Assembly (NCBI RefSeq): GCF_021018805.1
Contig: NC_086254.1
Location: 28,395,300-28,459,299, forward strand
From: Prinia subflava
Taxonomy: Eukaryota > Chordata > Aves > Passeriformes > Cisticolidae
DNA: 64,000 nt
Direction: 5' to 3'
A program made the translations under genes and the position numbers. The notes beneath the pieces are model-generated. The model made no database searches, was not told the DNA's origin, and saw nothing but the letters and a program-made list of their open reading frames with translations. Below, one piece after another: positions 59,601-64,000 of the stretch; position 1 is the stretch's first letter; every line of letters starts with the position of its first letter.

Positions 59601-60522
59601 AAGGCGACTGGAACACGTTAATTGATCAGTTATTACAATGATGAACTTGCCCAGCTGCTGGGTTCAAGAGCCCCAAAGTGCCTCAGGTTCTATAGCATCG
59701 CAGAAGGAAAAGCTCCATTGAATTCAGCTGCTGCCACACTGGCCCTCCTTGCCTGTCAAACACATTCTGCTGCCCTAGCACAGCCCTGGGAAAATCCCCC
59801 CTACAATACAAGTGAGAATTCCTCATCACCTGGGAGAAAGCACAGCTGCCTTCTGCTCAGGGCATTCCAAACTACCTGGGGAGATTTATGACCTCTCCTT
59901 GCAAAGGCAGAATCTCAGGAAAGGCAAAAGATTCTTTTCATGGATGTGTTGGGTTGGAAGGGACTTTCAAGCTCCTCTTGTTCCAACTCTTGCCACATTC
60001 AGGACACCTTCCTCTAGACCAGGTTGCTCCAAGCCCCATCCAACCTGGCCTTGAACACTTCCAAAGGGGAGACAATCGCAGCTTCTCTGGAAGTGTTTTG
60101 TTCCTCCCAGACTGAAAATCATACCAAACTTAGCAGCCTCAGAGAATGAATTCTATTAAATATCTACAGTTTTCTAGGAAAGAAACATGGCAAACCTTGT
60201 TTGCATCTCACATTGCAAAAGCAACACGAGTTATTCAGAAAAGGCTGCCACCCACTTCTCTTCTTTTTCCCCACTGGTGGAACACTTTCATTCTGTTGTT
60301 CTTTGGAACACTATTTGAATAAATCTGGCTGAGGCTGCTTAAAATACTACAGTGAGATACTCCAGGGTGTGAGGGGTGGAAAACTGAGCTCTTATACATC
60401 CATGTTTGTGTTGTTGGAAGACTTAAATCCCACCTCTCTGGTGGGATGAAATAGGTGCTACTAATCCAATTTCTAAATTATCATGCATCACGCTGACACT
60501 ATTTTAAGACTTTGAAAAAAAA
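56668..60522 (+). repeat. Array unit 9
   Basis: Full unit of 3855 bp, class B, with a five-copy minisatellite at about 58435-58496. It has the CACCCACC one-base deletion upstream of the gene (near 57258) and the GGGCTAGGTGCTCC variant shared with unit 7. Confidence 0.95.
57379..58027 (+). CDS. Acidic 12-residue-repeat protein, copy 9 (class B)
   Basis: Exons 57379-57402, 57514-57597 and 57710-58027 give 141 residues. The first exon is MLALVLMT as in copy 8. The last exon begins TVAEKEDMGVDI, a private D-to-E change that keeps the charge. The end is EEMDIDVQDEEEPMVLG. Introns of 111 and 112 nt and all splice dinucleotides are intact. Confidence 0.6.
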
Positions 60523-63500
60523 GCTGCCATCTATCAGTCCCTGATGCTTTTTGCTACCCTACAGCCCTGACTGCCACTGCTCTGCCTGCCTGCTGTCCAT
60601 GTGGGGCTGGGGATGCTCAGCCTGCAAAGAGAGGGCCATGGGGACGCCTCAGTGCAGCTGTGCAGGCCTGGAAGGGTCCCACAGGAAAGATGGGCACAGC
60701 GTGTTCAACAGGGCCTGTGCACAGAGGGCAAGGGCAGATGGCTTTCAATGGCAGAACGTGGATTGGAGTTGGAGGTTGAAGCTGAAGGAAGATGTTCTTT
60801 TACACTGAGGGTACCGAGGCACTTGGCCAGGCTGTGCACAGAGGCTGTGGATGCCCCATCCTTGGGAACAGCCAAGGCTGGGTGGGAACAGGACTCTGAA
60901 CACCATGGTCTGGGCAAGATTGCTCAGGTTGCAACAAGATGATCTTCAGGGTCCCTTCCAAGCCCAGCTGCTCAGGGCGTCCACCACTCTCTGGTTGCCA
61001 GTGTCCACTTTGGATCCCCCGTGCACTCCTGGGAGCTGTGATGTCACAGTCCATGTCCCAACTGGAGCTGGCAGTGCCCACCAACACAACACAACCACTG
61101 GCCGTTGTGTCACCCACCCTTCAGCCTGCTCCAGGAGCACTCCTGTGGCGCTGCTTGTGCCTTGCTCCCTGACCACGCCATCAGGCCCGAAAGCTTCCAG
61201 GATTGGCTGGATTCACCCATCCATTCCTGCAGGATGCTTGCTTTAGTTATGATGACGGTATGGGGTTATTCCATGGAGGTGGACACCCCTGGACTTCCTG
61301 GTTGGGCTGGAGCTCTGTGGGTATGGTGTGGGACAGGGACCCTCTCTGAGGTTTTGCTACCTCTGCAGATTGCATCAGCCCTGAACACCGGCTGTCTTCT
61401 GGACTCGGCCATCCGGTTCTGCTGCTGGATGCTCCCTTTTGTCCCAATGGAGGTACTGTGCCATTCCCTGGCAGTGGACACCCCTGGACTTCCTGGCTGG
61501 GCTGCAGCTCTGTGGGGCTGGTGTGGGACAGGGACCCCACTCTGAGGTTTTGCTGCCTCTGCAGGCGGTCACTGACACAGAAGAAGATATGGATGTGGAT
61601 ATTCAGATTGATGAAGAGGAAGATATGGAAGTGGAGGTAGCAGAGAGCGAAGTAGAAGAAATGGACGTGGATTTGGAGGAGGACACCGTTGAAGATATGG
61701 AAGTAGATATAGAACAAGATCCAGAGGAGGAAATGGAGGTGGATGGAGATGAGAACACAGAAGAAGAAATGGAAGTGGATGTGCAGGAGGAGATCGAGGC
61801 CATGGAGATCGATGTGGAAGATGAGGAGGAGCCCATGGTCTTGGGATGAAGACCATGCCAGCAGCAGAACAGGCATGTGCTCCCCACAGGCAGAGTGGGT
61901 TCCCTGCTGCCAGGCTGGGGCTGGGCTGGCTGCTCCCTGCTCAGGGACACGGTGGCCCGAGCACTGGATCCTGGTGCCCATCCCCAGCCTGCCCTGGGCT
62001 CGCTTTGGGCCACACAAGCCCCGTCCCAGCTGGGGCACAGCCCCCAGCCCCAGGCAGGCTCAGCTGTGGCAGCAGAGACCCGCTGTGCCAGCCTGTGTCA
62101 GCCTGGGAGCACATGGAACAGCCCTCGTGCCTGACTTGCTCTTTCTTTCTTCCAGGTCTGACAGAGAGCCGAGACGGAGACAGCCGTGCTTCTGTTTATA
62201 TGTTGGAAAGTTTCGAGTTTTCTTAGGCATAGAGGTTTTGGAGTTTGTTGTTTACGATATAGGTTAGGATATAGGTTAAGATATAGGTTAGGATATAGGT
62301 TAGATATAGGTTGTAGGTTTCATTTTGTCTTCTGTAAATATGTTCTATAGATTGTTGTTGTTACAAATATTCTTACAATGTAAATATGTTCTGTAGTTGA
62401 TGTTTGTTGCTGTTCTTCTGTAAGTAAACAATCCTTGGTTTTCACACCCCACGTCTCTTTGCATTTGCTTTGGGCACAGGCCGCATTTCCAAAGTTGTGG
62501 TCTCCATTTGCTCCAGGTTCCCAGGGCTGGAGGTGCCAGGGGGAGCTGGCACAGCCAGCCCAGGAGTGGGGGGACCTGTGCACAGAGGGCTGCCACTGAC
62601 AGAGGTCACCCTCTGCTTGCACTTCCTCGGGACACCCTTGGTGTGTGCAGGGACAATTCCCAGTGGGCCCAGTTCCCGTGGGATGCCAGGAGGGAGCAGG
62701 GCAGTGTCAGGTTGAAACCAAAAGAGCTCTTAGCTCCCTGGGAAAGCTCAGACAAGCAGTAGAGAAAGAATTCATGCTCCCCTAACTGGCCTCTAACAGC
62801 CACAGGGCAAGGGGGAATTTGGTTTTAGAAGATGAAGGAAATACAGAAAAAGCACTAAGTAATAAAAGGTGAGAAAAATCCATCACTCTAACACGTAAAT
62901 GAAGGTAAACCAGTTGAAGAAACAGAGGTAGATGGAGGGGGAAAAACCCCACAATTATAGTGTCCATGACACCCATAGCCAATACAAGCCCACGGGAATC
63001 AGGAAAGAGGTAAACACATGCTCCAAACAACAGCAGAAATGAAGTGAGATCTGTGAAGAGAACAAAAGAAAGAGGCAGCCTGAAGAAAAGAAAAAATGTA
63101 TCCCTGTCTTTCATTCCCTACCCACAAGGTGGTTTGGTTTCTTAAATCAACAGACTGTTGTATCACGTGGTAGAAATCCAGAAAAATAAACATCAGGAGA
63201 AGTATGGTTTATTGGGAACATTCCTGCATAGCAGACAAGATATATCCTTGTGCAAATTGTTCCATGCAGCACTCACATCTTTAATTGCCTCTTTTCCTCT
63301 TTCTGGGCAAGCAGAGTTGCTTTATTTACTCCAAGCAATATTTTCTCCCTCCTCCCCAGCAAAGTACAAGCTCCCACCTTAGCAACTGCCCTCTGGTTTA
63401 CTTCATGCTCATCACACCCCTGCCAAAGCGACTGGAACACGTTAATTGATCAGTTATTACAATGATGAACTTGCCCAGCTGCTGGGTTCAAGAGCCCCAA

Positions 63501-64000
63501 AGTGCCTCAGGTTCTACAGCATCACAGAAGGAAAAGCTCCATTGAATTCAGCTGCTGCCACACTGGCCCTCCTTGCCTGTCAAACACATTCTGCTGCCCT
63601 GGCACAGCCCTGGGAAAATCCCCCCTACAATACAAGTGAGAATTCCTCATACCTTGGGAGAAAGCACAGCTGCCTTCTGCTCAGGGCATTCCAAACTACC
63701 TGGGGAGATTTATGACCTCTCCTTGCAAAGGCAGCCTCTCAGGAAAGGCAAAAGGTTATTTTCATGGATGTGTTGGGTTGGAAGGGACTTTCAAGCTCCT
63801 CTTGTTCCAACTCTTGCCACATTCAGGACACCTTTCCCTAGACCAGGTTGCTCCAAGCCCCATCCAACCTGGCCTTGAACACTTCCAAAGGGGAGACAAT
63901 CACAGCTTCTCTGGAACTGTTTTGTTCCTCCCAGATCGAAAATCATACCAAACTTAGCAGCCTCAGAGAATGAATTCTATTAAATATCTACAGTTTTCTA
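60523..64000 (+). repeat. Array unit 10, cut by the window edge
   Basis: Class A unit, the rightmost seen. About 3.48 kb of the expected 3.85 kb is present. Minisatellite of five copies near 62255-62310, one of them 11 bp. The array may continue beyond the window, so the true copy number is unknown. Confidence 0.95.
61234..61849 (+). CDS. Acidic 12-residue-repeat protein, copy 10 (class A)
   Basis: Exons 61234-61257, 61369-61452 and 61565-61849 give 130 residues. Exon 2 has GCLLDSAIRF where the others have GCFLDSAIRF, and its donor is GTACTG rather than GTACGG, still a usable GT. The acidic tail is class A with EEDTVEDMEVD, the V form also found in copy 4. Class A genes thus sit at both visible ends of the array (copies 1-2 and 10) with class B between them. 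Confidence 0.6.

Noticed and set aside
18800..64000. CRISPR-like or satellite interpretation of the repeats
   Set aside because: Units are 3.85 kb with introns and CR1 pieces, in vertebrate-type DNA. This is a gene-bearing tandem array, not a short-repeat array or a simple satellite.

Overview
The window looks like avian nuclear DNA. It carries several degraded CR1-type LINE 3' ends, an intron-containing gene whose six exons join into one open frame, long AT-rich gene-poor stretches, and no bacterial-style operons, rRNA or tRNA genes. Calls rest on reading the sequence and on family knowledge; no database search was possible.

Left part (1-18799). The only recognisable gene here is on the minus strand (12230 down to 8897). 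It has six coding exons with consensus splice sites and consistent phases, giving 398 residues: a short N-terminal Tudor-like module, a basic/proline-serine-rich linker with a likely nuclear localisation signal, a coiled coil and a C-terminal BEN domain. It is probably a nuclear DNA- or chromatin-binding factor. Around it lie CR1 fragments, a 51-nt poly-A run, a 14-nt perfect inverted repeat and two candidate conserved non-coding elements (about 6370-6690 and 17340-17600).

Right part (18800-64000). A tandem array of about 3.85 kb units fills this part, with ten copies seen; the last runs off the window. Every unit has the same small, apparently intact three-exon gene on the plus strand. The predicted product has 130-142 residues: a hydrophobic, cysteine-containing N-terminus of about 36 residues, then a very acidic C-terminal region built from a 12-residue repeat (EEDMEVDI-type). 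The reading frame and splice sites are intact in all ten copies. I do not recognise the family. The last exon comes in two diverged classes (A in copies 1, 2, 10; B in copies 3, 5-9), with copy 4 a mosaic, although the introns beside it are nearly identical between classes. This points to gene conversion or unequal exchange.

The array is split between copies 2 and 3 by about 8.5 kb of unrelated sequence (24832-33311) that replaces about 1.4 kb of the unit. Each unit also holds a sense CR1 3' end upstream of the gene, a 12-bp minisatellite downstream and, except in the truncated copy 2, an antisense CR1 3' end near its right side.

The best candidate for something undescribed is this array of acidic-repeat genes. 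The main uncertainties are the true transcription start and N-terminus, whether a 3' non-coding exon is used, and whether the genes are expressed.
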